Part shown: in pieces, positions 25,055 through 33,510 of the stretch
Layout: every line of letters starts with the position of its first letter
Numbering within the stretch: the stretch's first letter is position 1
Origin: an uncultured Sphingobacteriaceae bacterium
GTDB taxonomy: Bacteria > Bacteroidota > Bacteroidia > Sphingobacteriales > Sphingobacteriaceae
Assembly (NCBI GenBank): GCA_946887045.1
Contig: CAMPKC010000045.1
Span: 1 to 38,727 of the forward strand
DNA length: 38,727 nucleotides
Reading direction: 5' to 3'
Notes under the pieces: model-generated
What the model was told of the DNA's origin: nothing
The model's input: the letters and a program-made list of their open reading frames with translations, nothing else
Database searches by the model: none
Program-made: the position numbers and the translations under genes

Positions 25055-25423
25055 ATGGTACAACAGGAATCAAGACTGAATGTTGCTGACAACAGCGGAG
25101 CTAAAGAAGTTTTAGTTATCCGTGTTCTGGGCGGTACCGGTAAGCGTTATGCTTCTGTAGGTGACAAAATTGTTGTTACTGTAAAGAGTGCGCTTCCATC
25201 TGGTAACGTTAAGAAAGGAACTGTTTCAAAAGCAGTTGTTGTTAGAACTAAGAAAGAAGTAAGACGTAAAGACGGTTCTTACATCCGCTTCGACGATAAC
25301 GCAGCAGTATTATTAAACGCACAGGACGAGCCGCGTGGAACACGTATATTCGGTCCGGTAGCAAGAGAACTGCGTGAGAAACAATTCATGAAAATTGTAT
25401 CATTAGCACCGGAGGTACTATAA
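25055..25423 (+). CDS. rplN: 50S ribosomal protein L14
   Basis: This 122-residue protein is L14 ([50 protein letters not shown]). It forms part of an inter-subunit bridge. It starts 1 bp after the rpsQ stop. Confidence 0.98.
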   Translation: MVQQESRLNVADNSGAKEVLVIRVLGGTGKRYASVGDKIVVTVKSALPSGNVKKGTVSKAVVVRTKKEVRRKDGSYIRFDDNAAVLLNAQDEPRGTRIFGPVARELREKQFMKIVSLAPEVL

Positions 25424-25424
25424 A

Positions 25425-25769
25425 ATGCAAAAGAAATTAAATATAATACCTAAACTTAAAATCCGTAAAGGAGATTTAGTTCAGGTAATGGCCGGAGATT
25501 CAAAGGGAAAACAAGGCAAGATTACAGAAGTAATTCTTAAAACTAACAGGGCGATTGTTGAAGGTGCTAATATGGTATCTAAACATACTAAACCTAGTGC
25601 AACTAACCCTAACGGTGGTATCGTTAAAATGGAAGCTGCAATTCACGTATCAAACCTAATGGTTATTGATGCTAAAACAGGTAAGCCAAGCCGTGTTGGT
25701 AAGAAAAAGAATGCTGAAGGAAAATCGGTTCGTATAACCAAAAAATCTGGAGAGGAAATTAAGTTATGA
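25425..25769 (+). CDS. rplX: 50S ribosomal protein L24
   Basis: This 114-residue protein is L24, with the KOW motif ([19 protein letters not shown]) and [16 protein letters not shown]. It starts assembly of the 50S subunit. A GGAGGT sequence 8 bp before the ATG, inside the end of rplN, is a good Shine-Dalgarno match. Its stop overlaps the rplE start (ATGA). Confidence 0.97.
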   Translation: MQKKLNIIPKLKIRKGDLVQVMAGDSKGKQGKITEVILKTNRAIVEGANMVSKHTKPSATNPNGGIVKMEAAIHVSNLMVIDAKTGKPSRVGKKKNAEGKSVRITKKSGEEIKL

Positions 25770-26332
25770 CATACGTACCTAGATTAAAATCTAAATATAA
25801 AGATGATATCCGCACTGCGCTGAAAGATAAGTTTCAGTACAAAAGCGTAATGCAGGTTCCTAAGTTGCAGAAAATTGCAATCAACCAGGGTGTTGGTGCA
25901 GCAACCACAGATAAAAAGTTAATTGAAGTTGCTATCAATGAGCTAACTACCATTACTGGTCAGCAGGCTGTTGCTTCAAAATCAAAGAAAGATATTTCAA
26001 ACTTTAAATTACGTAAGGGAATGCCGGTTGGTGTACGTGTAACATTACGCGATACTCAAATGTACGAGTTCCTTGATCGTTTGATATCTGTTGCTTTACC
26101 GCGTATCCGCGATTTCAAAGGAATTAATGATAAAGGTTTTGATGGCCGCGGAAATTATACTTTAGGTATAACTGAGCAAATTATATTTCCTGAGATCAAT
26201 ATTGACAAGATCAATAAGATCATGGGTATGGATATCACATTTGTAACTTCTGCCGATAACGATGTTGAAGCACTTGAGTTACTAAAACAATTCGGTTTAC
26301 CATTTAAAAATCAAGCAGCAAACAATGGCTAA
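25766..26332 (+). CDS. rplE: 50S ribosomal protein L5
   Basis: This 188-residue protein is L5 ([52 protein letters not shown]). It binds 5S rRNA in the central protuberance. It overlaps rplX by 4 bases and rpsN by 8 bases, so all three are probably coupled in translation. Confidence 0.98.
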   Translation: MTYVPRLKSKYKDDIRTALKDKFQYKSVMQVPKLQKIAINQGVGAATTDKKLIEVAINELTTITGQQAVASKSKKDISNFKLRKGMPVGVRVTLRDTQMYEFLDRLISVALPRIRDFKGINDKGFDGRGNYTLGITEQIIFPEINIDKINKIMGMDITFVTSADNDVEALELLKQFGLPFKNQAANNG

Positions 26333-26594
26333 GGAAGGTGTAAAAGCACGCGAAGTAAAACGTGCAAAATTAGTTGCCAAATACGCGGACAAAAGAGCAG
26401 CTTTAAAAGCTGAAGGTGATTTCGTTGGATTAGACAAATTACCAAAAAACTCTTCACCAGTACGTTTACACAACCGTTGTAAATTAACAGGCCGTCCACG
26501 TGGATATATGCGTCAGTTCGGTATTTCACGTGTAACGTTTCGTGAAATGGCTCTTGCTGGTAAGATCCCGGGAGTTAAGAAAGCTAGCTGGTAA
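26325..26594 (+). CDS. rpsN: 30S ribosomal protein S14, zinc-free type
   Basis: This 89-residue protein is the long form of S14: a basic N-terminal half, then [20 protein letters not shown] and the end PGVKKASW. It lacks the two CxxC pairs of the 61-residue zinc-binding form. S14 sits in the 30S head next to S3 and S10. It starts inside the end of rplE and is followed by a 146-bp spacer with two separate secondary structures. Confidence 0.97.
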   Translation: MAKEGVKAREVKRAKLVAKYADKRAALKAEGDFVGLDKLPKNSSPVRLHNRCKLTGRPRGYMRQFGISRVTFREMALAGKIPGVKKASW

Positions 26595-26613
26595 GCTGAT
26601 AAGAAAATAAAGT

Positions 26614-26681
26614 CAAAAGTAAAAATTCAAAAATAGGCGTTAAATCCTTTTGAATTTTTACTTTTGCATTTTGAATTTTTA
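26614..26681. repeat. Perfect 19-bp inverted repeat in the rpsN-rpsH spacer
   Basis: CAAAAGTAAAAATTCAAAA (26614-26632) is the exact reverse complement of 26648-26666, around a 15-base loop. The word TTTTGAATTTTTA is then repeated directly at 26669-26681. The sequence is built from a short iterated word, as in the rplP-rpmC and rpsM-rpsK spacers. Confidence 0.75.
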
Positions 26682-26685
26682 AACC

Positions 26686-26727
26686 GATAGAAGGTCGTCC
26701 GCCGGAGGGTGGAAGGAAACCGCTATC
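26686..26727 (+). promoter_or_regulatory. Leader stem-loop of rpsH
   Basis: Outer stem GATAG (26686-26690) with CTATC (26723-26727); internal loops; inner stem TCCGCC (26698-26703) with GGTGGA (26708-26713, one G-U) around GGAG. It ends 13 bases before the rpsH ATG. S8, the product of rpsH, is the spc operon repressor in E. coli, so this could be its target (inference). Confidence 0.45.
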
Positions 26728-26740
26728 ATAATCAATAATA

Positions 26741-27139
26741 ATGAATACAGATCCAATAGCAGATTATCTTACGAGAGTAAGGAATGCCATTAAGGCCAAC
26801 CACAGGGTTGTTGAAATTCCTGCATCAAACCTAAAAAAGGAAATGACAAAAGTACTTTTTGATAAAGGTTACATCGCCAACTATAAGTTTGACGATAATA
26901 TTGTACAAGGCACAATCAAAATCGCCTTGAAATATCATCCGATTACTAAAGTTTCTGCTATTCGCACGCTCTTACGTGTGAGTAAGCCAGGTTTGAGAAA
27001 GTATGCAGGTGTTGAAAAAATGCCACGAGTATTAAACGGTTTAGGGATAGCTATCGTTTCGACCTCCAGAGGTGTAATGACTGATAAAGAAGCCCGCAAC
27101 TTGAACATCGGTGGTGAAGTTTTATGTTACGTTTATTAA
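26741..27139 (+). CDS. rpsH: 30S ribosomal protein S8
   Basis: This 132-residue protein is S8 (MNTDPIADYLTRVRNAIKAN, RVLNGLGIAIVSTSRGVMTD). It binds the central domain of 16S rRNA. It is preceded by the longest interruption inside the spc segment, which holds an inverted repeat and a second hairpin. Confidence 0.98.
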   Translation: MNTDPIADYLTRVRNAIKANHRVVEIPASNLKKEMTKVLFDKGYIANYKFDDNIVQGTIKIALKYHPITKVSAIRTLLRVSKPGLRKYAGVEKMPRVLNGLGIAIVSTSRGVMTDKEARNLNIGGEVLCYVY

Positions 27140-27156
27140 TCAAAGGAGATTAAACG

Positions 27157-27714
27157 ATGTCAAGAATAGGAAAAGCCCCAATCGCAATCCCAAGTGGAGT
27201 TACCGTTTCAGTTTCTTCTGATAATGTAGTAACCATCAAAGGAGCAAAAGGAGAATTAACCCAGAAGGTTGATTCAGATATTACGATTTCTCAGGAAGAC
27301 GGACAAATACTTGTTCAACGCCCTTCTGAGCAAAAGCGTCATAAAGCATTACATGGTTTATACCGTTCACTTTTAAACAATATGGTTAAAGGTGTTACCG
27401 AAGGATATAAATTAGAGCAGGAATTAGTTGGTGTAGGTTACCGTGCTACAAATACCGGTAATACATTAGACCTTGTACTAGGTTATTCTCACCATTATGT
27501 ATTTGAGTTACCGAAAGAAATTAAAGTAGCTACCACTGCAGAAAAAGGAAAGAATCCAACAATTATATTAGAGAGTATCGACAAACAATTATTAGGACAA
27601 GTAGCTGCAAAGATCCGTTCGCTACGCGCTCCTGAGCCTTACAAAGGTAAAGGTATCAAGTTTGTAGGTGAAGAGTTAAGAAGAAAAGCAGGTAAATCTG
27701 CAGCTAAAAAATAA
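27157..27714 (+). CDS. rplF: 50S ribosomal protein L6
   Basis: This 185-residue protein is L6 with its two similar domains ([20 protein letters not shown] and, near the end, [20 protein letters not shown]). It binds near the sarcin-ricin loop, where elongation factors dock. AAGGAG lies 8 bp before the ATG, one of the few clear Shine-Dalgarno sites here. Confidence 0.98.
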   Translation: MSRIGKAPIAIPSGVTVSVSSDNVVTIKGAKGELTQKVDSDITISQEDGQILVQRPSEQKRHKALHGLYRSLLNNMVKGVTEGYKLEQELVGVGYRATNTGNTLDLVLGYSHHYVFELPKEIKVATTAEKGKNPTIILESIDKQLLGQVAAKIRSLRAPEPYKGKGIKFVGEELRRKAGKSAAKK

Positions 27715-27719
27715 TAATC

Positions 27720-28073
27720 ATGGCAGGAATTAAATTATCTCGCAGAGAGCGAATTAAACAAGGCATCAGAAAAAGATTGTCTGGTTCTGCTGAGCGTCCA
27801 CGTTTGTCAGTATACAGAAGCAATAAAGGCATTTACGCACAGATTATTGACGATATTTCTGGTAAAACACTAGTTTCAGCGTCATCTTCTTCTAAGGATT
27901 TCTCTGGAAGCGGTGCTAAGATAGAGCAATCAAAGGCAGTAGGTAAATTGGTTGCCGAGAAAGCAGTCGCGGCAGGAATCACTCAAGTGGTGTTTGATAG
28001 AAATGGTTATTTATACCATGGACGTGTAAAATCACTTGCTGAAGGTGCACGTGAAGGTGGTTTACAATTTTAA
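27720..28073 (+). CDS. rplR: 50S ribosomal protein L18
   Basis: This 117-residue protein is L18 ([58 protein letters not shown]). It binds 5S rRNA together with L5. It starts 5 bp after rplF. Confidence 0.98.
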   Translation: MAGIKLSRRERIKQGIRKRLSGSAERPRLSVYRSNKGIYAQIIDDISGKTLVSASSSSKDFSGSGAKIEQSKAVGKLVAEKAVAAGITQVVFDRNGYLYHGRVKSLAEGAREGGLQF

Positions 28074-28085
28074 TCAGAAACGGAA

Positions 28086-28604
28086 ATGTCAACAATAAAT
28101 ATAAAAAGAGTAAAATCAAGCGAAATCGAATTAAAAGATCGCTTAGTAAGTATCCAGCGTGTAGCTAAAGTTACTAAAGGTGGTCGTACTTTCAGTTTCT
28201 CTGCAATCGTTGTGGTTGGTGATGAGAATGGAGTAGTAGGTTACGGACTTGGTAAAGCAAAAGAGGTTACTGAAGCAATTGCTAAAGGTATCGATGATGC
28301 AAAAAAGAATCTGGTAAAAGTTCCTATCATAAACGGAACAGTACCTCACGAACAATACGGTAAGTTTTCAGGTGGTTTCGTTTTCATAAAACCAGCATCA
28401 ACAGGTACAGGTGTTATCGCCGGTGGTGCGATGCGTGCAGTTTTAGAGAGTGCCGGTGTACATAATGTATTGGCAAAATCAAAAGGTTCATCTAACCCTC
28501 ACAACGTAGTTAAAGCAACTATTTCAGCATTATCACAAATGCGTGATGCTTATACAGTAGCTCAACATCGCGGTGTGGAACTTTCAAAAGTTTTTAACGG
28601 ATAA
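28086..28604 (+). CDS. rpsE: 30S ribosomal protein S5
   Basis: This 172-residue protein is S5, with the N-terminal loop [20 protein letters not shown] where changes cause spectinomycin resistance or altered accuracy in other bacteria, and the [10 protein letters not shown] helix. It lines the mRNA entry with S3 and S4. It starts 12 bp after rplR. Confidence 0.98.
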   Translation: MSTINIKRVKSSEIELKDRLVSIQRVAKVTKGGRTFSFSAIVVVGDENGVVGYGLGKAKEVTEAIAKGIDDAKKNLVKVPIINGTVPHEQYGKFSGGFVFIKPASTGTGVIAGGAMRAVLESAGVHNVLAKSKGSSNPHNVVKATISALSQMRDAYTVAQHRGVELSKVFNG

Positions 28605-28609
28605 TTATC

Positions 28610-28789
28610 ATGGCGAAGATCAAAATAACACAGATAAAAAGCGTTATCGACAGAAGCGAACGTCAGAAGAGAACTATGCAGGCTTTAGGTTTGAAAAAAT
28701 TAAACCAGGCTGTTGAAGTTGAAGCTACCCCCGCTATTATCGGGATGGTAAGAAAAGTGAATCATTTAGTAGCAGTAGAAAGTATCTAA
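28610..28789 (+). CDS. rpmD: 50S ribosomal protein L30
   Basis: The ATG at 28610, 5 bp after the rpsE stop, opens a 59-residue frame: MAKIKITQIKSVIDRSERQK, then TMQALGLKKLNQAVEVE, and GMVRKVNHLVAVESI. Length, the RTMQALGL...VEVEATPAIIGMVRKVNHLV pattern and position between rpsE and rplO identify L30. It ends 2 bp before rplO. Confidence 0.96.
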   Translation: MAKIKITQIKSVIDRSERQKRTMQALGLKKLNQAVEVEATPAIIGMVRKVNHLVAVESI

Positions 28790-28791
28790 TC

Positions 28792-29238
28792 ATGAACTTA
28801 AGTAATTTAAAACCTGCAGAAGGTTCTACAAAAAATAGAAAACGTATCGGTAGAGGTACCGGTTCTGGCCGTGGTGGTACATCAACCCGCGGACATAAAG
28901 GAGCCGGATCACGTTCTGGTACATCATCAAAGGTTGGTTTTGAAGGTGGTCAGATGCCTTTACAACGCCGCGTACCTAAGGTTGGTTTCAAAAACATCAA
29001 CCGTATCGAGTATGTTGGAATTAACCTTGACGTATTACAAGCTTTAGCTGAGAAATTTAGTTTAACAACTATCGATTTCGCTTCATTAAAAGAACACGGA
29101 TTAATTTCAAAGAATGACCTTGTTAAGATTCTTGGCAGGGGAGAGTTGAAAGCCAAGTTAGATGTTTCTGCTCATGCTTTCACGGCTACGGCTCAAAAGG
29201 CAATTGAAGCAGCTGGTGGTGCAATTGTTAAATTATAA
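28792..29238 (+). CDS. rplO: 50S ribosomal protein L15
   Basis: This 148-residue protein is L15, with its long Gly/Arg-rich N-terminal extension (KRIGRGTGSGRGGTSTRGHK) reaching into the 50S core and the FEGGQMPLQRRVPKVGF motif. It starts 2 bp after rpmD and ends 3 bp before secY. Confidence 0.98.
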   Translation: MNLSNLKPAEGSTKNRKRIGRGTGSGRGGTSTRGHKGAGSRSGTSSKVGFEGGQMPLQRRVPKVGFKNINRIEYVGINLDVLQALAEKFSLTTIDFASLKEHGLISKNDLVKILGRGELKAKLDVSAHAFTATAQKAIEAAGGAIVKL

Positions 29239-29241
29239 TTA

Positions 29242-30564
29242 ATGAAGAAGCTGTTCACTACACTTTCCAATATCTGGAAAATAGATGATTTAAGAGTGCG
29301 TATTTTAAACACACTCTTATTTCTTTTAATTTATCGTATAGGCTCATTTATCGTATTGCCGGGTGTTAATCCGCTTGCTCTTGAGACTCAGGGAAGAGAA
29401 GGAATTCTTGGATTACTGAATATGTTTGCGGGTGGTTCATTCTCACGTGCATCGATTTTTGCTTTAGGCGTAATGCCCTACATTTCTGCATCTATCGTAG
29501 TTCAGTTGTTGGGAATTGCTGTTCCGTATTTCCAGAAGATGCAAAAGGAGGGTGAAAGCGGACGTAAAAAGATCACACAGATAACCAGATATCTTACCGT
29601 TGCGATTACTTTGTTGCAGTCAGTAGGATATGTTCGCACTCAGATACCCGCCGATGCTAAGATGATGTCAGAGCCGTTGTTCTCAATTGCCTGTATGTTT
29701 ATTCTAACCGCAGGAACGCTGTTTGTAATGTGGCTGGGTGAGAAAATTACTGATAAGGGCATTGGAAATGGTATATCCCTGATTATCATGGTGGGTATTA
29801 TTGCTCAGCTACCTGGAAGTTTAGTTACTGAATTTCAGTCCAGATCTTTAGGAAATGGTGGTATTATCGCGTTCTTAGTAGAATTGGTGGCTTTATTCTT
29901 TGTCGTCATATTTACAATCCTGATAGTTCAAGGGGTCAGAAGGATACCTGTTCAGTATGCGAAAAAGATCGTAGGGAGTAAGCAATACGGCGGTGTGCGT
30001 CAGTATATACCTTTGAAGGTAAATGCAGCAGGCGTAATGCCGATTATATTTGCACAGGCGATTATGTTTGTACCTGCTGGTATTGGCGGTTTTTTCCCCT
30101 CGTTACAAGGTGATTTTCTTGCTTCTTTAAGTAATTATACCTCTTTGGCATATAATCTTACATTCGCATTTCTCATTATTGCTTTTACCTTCTTTTATAC
30201 TGCAATAACTGTGAATCCGGTTCAGATGTCTGATGATATGAAAAAGAATGGAGGTTTTATTCCCGGTGTTAAACCAGGTAGAACTACAGGTGATTATATT
30301 GATTCTGTTATTTCCAAGATAACTTTACCTGGGTCGATATTTCTTGCGATTATCGCAGTTCTTCCTTCGTTGGCTATCATTTTAGGAGTTAACAGTCAGT
30401 TTGCACATTTCTTTGGAGGAACTTCTTTATTGATTTTAGTGGGTGTAGTATTGGATACTTTGCAACAAATAGAGAGTCATTTATTAATGCGTCACTACGA
30501 TGGATTGATGAAGACTGGTCGCTTGAAAGGCCGTACTCCTGTTGCTTCGGGTTCAGTAATATAG
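29242..30564 (+). CDS. secY: Preprotein translocase subunit SecY
   Basis: This 440-residue protein has about ten membrane segments and SecY signatures: YRIGSFIVLPGVNP in the first segment, LGVMPYISASIVVQLL, GIGNGISLIIMVGI, VQGVRRIPVQYAKK and KTGRLKGRTPV at the C terminus. It is the channel of the general secretion pathway. The many signal-peptide proteins in this window would pass through it. It is the usual last gene of the spc segment; map follows after 7 bp. Confidence 0.98.
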   Translation: MKKLFTTLSNIWKIDDLRVRILNTLLFLLIYRIGSFIVLPGVNPLALETQGREGILGLLNMFAGGSFSRASIFALGVMPYISASIVVQLLGIAVPYFQKMQKEGESGRKKITQITRYLTVAITLLQSVGYVRTQIPADAKMMSEPLFSIACMFILTAGTLFVMWLGEKITDKGIGNGISLIIMVGIIAQLPGSLVTEFQSRSLGNGGIIAFLVELVALFFVVIFTILIVQGVRRIPVQYAKKIVGSKQYGGVRQYIPLKVNAAGVMPIIFAQAIMFVPAGIGGFFPSLQGDFLASLSNYTSLAYNLTFAFLIIAFTFFYTAITVNPVQMSDDMKKNGGFIPGVKPGRTTGDYIDSVISKITLPGSIFLAIIAVLPSLAIILGVNSQFAHFFGGTSLLILVGVVLDTLQQIESHLLMRHYDGLMKTGRLKGRTPVASGSVI

Positions 30565-30571
30565 GTCCTTT

Positions 30572-31357
30572 ATGCCAAAAGTGTATTACAAAACGGATGA
30601 AGAAATTGAGCTTATCAGACAAAGTTCGTTACTTGTTTCCAAAACACTGGGCGAGGTTGCTAAAGTTATAGCACCCGGCGTTAGAACCATTGAGCTTAAT
30701 AAGTTAGCTGAAACCTATATCAGAGATAATGGCGGTGTGCCCGCATTCCTAAATTATAATGGTTTTCCATATTCTTTGTGTATCTCACCAAATGAACAGG
30801 TAGTACATGGCTTTCCTGGAGATTATGCACTGAAGGAGGGAGATATTATATCTGTTGATTGTGGTGTTATATTGAATAAGTTTTTTGGAGACTCGGCCTA
30901 TACTTTCGAAGTCGGTGAAGTCAGCGAAGAGATTAAGAAATTACTGCAAGTAACTAAGGATTGTCTTAATTACGGAGTTGCAAAGGCTGTTACAGGTTTG
31001 CGAGTTGGCGATATCAGCTATGCAGTTCAGGAGCATGCCGAACAACATGGTTACGGTGTAGTGAAGGAATTAGTGGGACATGGAGTGGGCTTCAAGCTGC
31101 ACGAAAAACCCGAAGTTCCGAATTATGGTAAACGTGGATCCGGTATTAAGTTAGAAGAAGGAATGGTGCTCGCGATCGAACCTATGATTAATATGGGGCG
31201 TGCGGGAGTAAAGTTCTGGAAAGACGGGTGGACGGTAAGTTCGATTGACAACAAACCATCTGCTCATTTTGAGCATACTGTCGCCATTAGAAAGGGCAGT
31301 CCTGATATTTTATCAACTTTCGATTTTATCGAAGAAGTTTTGAAACAAAAAAATTAA
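30572..31357 (+). CDS. map: Methionine aminopeptidase type I
   Basis: This 261-residue protein has all five metal ligands of MetAP: D96 and D107 (SVDCGVILNKFFGDSAYTF), H170 (ELVGHGVGFKLHE), E203 (AIEPMIN) and E234 (HFEHTVAI). It removes the initiator Met from new proteins. No N-terminal zinc-finger extension is present, so it is the short bacterial form. It is 7 bp after secY, probably in the same transcript. Confidence 0.97.
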   Translation: MPKVYYKTDEEIELIRQSSLLVSKTLGEVAKVIAPGVRTIELNKLAETYIRDNGGVPAFLNYNGFPYSLCISPNEQVVHGFPGDYALKEGDIISVDCGVILNKFFGDSAYTFEVGEVSEEIKKLLQVTKDCLNYGVAKAVTGLRVGDISYAVQEHAEQHGYGVVKELVGHGVGFKLHEKPEVPNYGKRGSGIKLEEGMVLAIEPMINMGRAGVKFWKDGWTVSSIDNKPSAHFEHTVAIRKGSPDILSTFDFIEEVLKQKN

Positions 31358-31375
31358 TATATTAAATTTTTTATT

Positions 31376-31383
31376 TAATTTTG
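31376..31383 (+). promoter_or_regulatory. Predicted -7 promoter element upstream of infA
   Basis: TAATTTTG matches TAnnTTTG, 44 bp before the infA ATG. The -33 region at the expected distance is poor (ATTA). The bases just downstream (TTTGCAACCCC) resemble the rpsL and rplC promoters, and a small CCCC/GGGG hairpin (31387-31401) follows in the leader. Confidence 0.55.
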
Positions 31384-31427
31384 CAACCCCAAATGTAGGG
31401 GCGTAATTAAATAGAAATCAATAAAAT

Positions 31428-31646
31428 ATGGCTAAACAAGCCTCTATTGAACAAGACGGTATTATAAAGGAAGCATTATCAAATGCTATGTTCCGTGTTG
31501 AGTTAGAAAATGGACACGAAATAATTGCACATATTTCAGGTAAGATGCGAATGCATTATATAAAGATTTTACCTGGTGATAAAGTGAAATTGGAGATGTC
31601 TCCATATGATTTGACAAAAGGAAGAATAACTTATAGATATAAATAA
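31428..31646 (+). CDS. infA: Translation initiation factor IF-1
   Basis: This 72-residue protein is IF-1, a single OB fold ([60 protein letters not shown]). It binds the 30S A site during initiation. It has its own predicted -7 element and leader hairpin, so it may be transcribed separately from map. rpmJ follows after 8 bp. Confidence 0.98.
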   Translation: MAKQASIEQDGIIKEALSNAMFRVELENGHEIIAHISGKMRMHYIKILPGDKVKLEMSPYDLTKGRITYRYK

Positions 31647-31654
31647 GATACGAG

Positions 31655-31771
31655 ATGAAAGTTAGAGCATCAATAAAGAAACGTAGCGCTGATTGCAAGA
31701 TAATCCGCCGTAAGGGAAAACTTTACGTGATTAACAAGAAGAATCCAAAGTATAAACAGCGTCAGGGATAA
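31655..31771 (+). CDS. rpmJ: 50S ribosomal protein L36, zinc-free form
   Basis: The ATG at 31655 opens a 38-residue frame, [20 protein letters not shown] then [18 protein letters not shown]. The start MKVRAS and end KQRQG identify L36. Of the four usual zinc ligands, C11 is Ser, C27 is Asn and H33 is Tyr; only C14 remains, so zinc should not be bound. Location between infA and rpsM is canonical. Confidence 0.96.
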   Translation: MKVRASIKKRSADCKIIRRKGKLYVINKKNPKYKQRQG

Positions 31772-31794
31772 AAAATTTTGAAGGTCAAAAGGAT

Positions 31795-31820
31795 TGAATG
31801 ATAGGATAAATAATCATTCA
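31795..31820. repeat. Short inverted repeat in the rpmJ-rpsM spacer
   Basis: TGAATGAT (31795-31802) pairs with ATCATTCA (31813-31820) around 10 bases; the right arm runs into an iterated TTCA tract. It is weaker than the repeats in the other spacers. Confidence 0.45.
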
Positions 31821-31859
31821 TTCATTCACTCCTTCAATCATCAATTATTTAAATAAAAT

Positions 31860-32237
31860 ATGGCAAGGATAGCAGGTATTGATTTACCAAGAAACAAAAG
31901 AGGAGAAATCGGACTTACTTACATTTTCGGTATTGGACGTAATACGGCTCAGAATATATTAACTGAAGCCGGTATTGACTGGAGTGTGAAAGTACAAGAC
32001 TGGACCGATGAGCAATTAACAGCAATCCGTACTATCATTAATGATAGAGTTAAAGTTGAAGGTGCTCTACGTTCTGAAGTTCAATTGAACATTAAACGTC
32101 TAATGGACATCGGTTGTTATCGTGGACTTCGTCATCGTAAAGGCTTACCTGTACGTGGACAAAGAACTAAAAATAACACTCGTACCCGTAAAGGAAAACG
32201 TAAAACAGTTGCTAACAAAAAGAAGGCTACTAAATAA
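31860..32237 (+). CDS. rpsM: 30S ribosomal protein S13
   Basis: This 125-residue protein is S13 ([50 protein letters not shown] and a Lys-rich tail). It contacts tRNAs and bridges to the 50S subunit. It is followed by a 148-bp spacer with a long inverted repeat. Confidence 0.98.
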   Translation: MARIAGIDLPRNKRGEIGLTYIFGIGRNTAQNILTEAGIDWSVKVQDWTDEQLTAIRTIINDRVKVEGALRSEVQLNIKRLMDIGCYRGLRHRKGLPVRGQRTKNNTRTRKGKRKTVANKKKATK

Positions 32238-32256
32238 AAATTGAAGATGTGAGATA

Positions 32257-32381
32257 TTAGATCTGAGATATGAGAATATCAAGGCTAGGTTTCACGGAAT
32301 AAATAAAGATAATACAAGGTATTAGATACCGGGACCAAAGGGAATACTCTGAAATCTCACCATCTCATATCTCAAATCTAA
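32257..32381. repeat. Inverted repeat flanking the rpsM-rpsK spacer
   Basis: TTAGATCTGAGATATGAGA (32257-32275) is the reverse complement of 32363-32381 with one mismatch, with 87 bases between the arms. The inner part contains a small hairpin GGTAT-TAG-ATACC (32318-32330). Both arms are built from the word GAGATAT and variants. The right arm abuts the rpsK start region. Confidence 0.7.
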
Positions 32382-32385
32382 AAAA

Positions 32386-32775
32386 ATGGCTAAGACTAAA
32401 AAAGTTACCAAAAAACGTGTTGTTGTTATTGAGCCTGTAGGTGAAGCACACATTAATGCAACGTTCAATAATATTATAGTAACGTTGACAAACCTTCAGG
32501 GACAGACCATTTCATGGTCATCAGCTGGAAAAATGGGTTTCAAAGGATCTAAGAAAAACACACCTTATGCAGCAGGTCAGGCGGCTTCCGATTGCGGAAA
32601 AGTTGCTTTTGATTTAGGCTTACGTAAAGTTGAGGTTTTCGTTAAAGGGCCAGGTTCTGGTCGTGAATCCGCTATACGCACACTACAAACCACCGGAATT
32701 GAAGTAACAACTATCAAAGATATTACTCCGCTTCCTCACAACGGTTGTCGTCCTCCAAAAAGAAGAAGAGTTTAA
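32386..32775 (+). CDS. rpsK: 30S ribosomal protein S11
   Basis: This 129-residue protein is S11 ([72 protein letters not shown] end). It lies on the 30S platform near the E site. Confidence 0.98.
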   Translation: MAKTKKVTKKRVVVIEPVGEAHINATFNNIIVTLTNLQGQTISWSSAGKMGFKGSKKNTPYAAGQAASDCGKVAFDLGLRKVEVFVKGPGSGRESAIRTLQTTGIEVTTIKDITPLPHNGCRPPKRRRV

Positions 32776-32784
32776 TTAATTATT

Positions 32785-32827
32785 TTAAAGATAAGATTCA
32801 GCGGCTGCGGGCCGCTTGATACTTTAA
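32785..32827 (+). promoter_or_regulatory. Leader stem-loop of rpsD
   Basis: Outer stem TTAAAG (32785-32790) with CTTTAA (32822-32827); inner stem AGCGGC (32800-32805) with GCCGCT (32811-32816) around TGCGG. It ends 10 bases before the rpsD ATG, so it could hide the start. S4 (rpsD) represses the alpha operon in E. coli through a pseudoknot; a similar role is inference. Confidence 0.5.
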
Positions 32828-32837
32828 GTACACAAAC

Positions 32838-33446
32838 ATGGCAAGATACACAGGACCCAAGTCCAAAATCGCCCGTAAGTTCAAAGAGCCAATTTTTGGC
32901 CCAGACAAGGCATTAGAAAGAAAAAATTATCCTCCTGGGATGCATGGCGTTTCAAAACGCAGAGGTAAAAAATCTGAGTATGCAGTTCAGTTGATGGAAA
33001 AACAAAAGGTTAAATACACATATGGTGTATTAGAGCGTCAGTTCGAAAACCTGTTTCACAAGGCATCTTCGAAAGAAGGTATTACTGGTGAAAACCTATT
33101 GAAATTCTTAGAAGCTCGTTTAGATAATGCTGTTTATCGTTTAGGTATCGCACCTACTCGTTCTGCTGCCCGTCAGTTGGTTAGTCACAAACACATTACC
33201 GTAAACGGAGAGCTAGTAAATATTCCTTCTTATTCTTTACGTGCAGGTGATGTTGTTGCCGTTCGCGAACGTTCTCAAACACTTGAAGCTATTACTAATT
33301 CGGTAGCTGGCCGTAGAATAAACAAACATAGTTGGTTAGAGTGGGATGCCAATAATTTAACAGGTAAATTCCTGAACTATCCAAACCGTGATGAGATTCC
33401 TGAAAATATTAAGGAAAACCTTATCGTCGAGTTATACTCTAAGTAA
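32838..33446 (+). CDS. rpsD: 30S ribosomal protein S4, zinc-free type
   Basis: This 202-residue protein is S4 ([40 protein letters not shown], and the S4 RNA-binding motif [20 protein letters not shown]). It has no Cys at all, so the N-terminal zinc site of some S4 proteins is absent. S4 starts assembly of the 16S 5' domain. A hairpin separates it from rpoA. Confidence 0.98.
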   Translation: MARYTGPKSKIARKFKEPIFGPDKALERKNYPPGMHGVSKRRGKKSEYAVQLMEKQKVKYTYGVLERQFENLFHKASSKEGITGENLLKFLEARLDNAVYRLGIAPTRSAARQLVSHKHITVNGELVNIPSYSLRAGDVVAVRERSQTLEAITNSVAGRRINKHSWLEWDANNLTGKFLNYPNRDEIPENIKENLIVELYSK

Positions 33447-33454
33447 TAAATTAA

Positions 33455-33478
33455 AGCTGCTCTGTTTTTAGAGCAGCT
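33455..33478 (+). terminator. Terminator-like hairpin between rpsD and rpoA
   Basis: AGCTGCTCT (33455-33463) pairs perfectly with AGAGCAGCT (33470-33478) around GTTTTT. Only ATTTA follows, so termination should be weak or partial; it may tune the ratio of rpoA to ribosomal proteins or be a processing site. Confidence 0.5.
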
Positions 33479-33510
33479 ATTTACAGTTTAAAAAACATAA
33501 CTGAACATAA

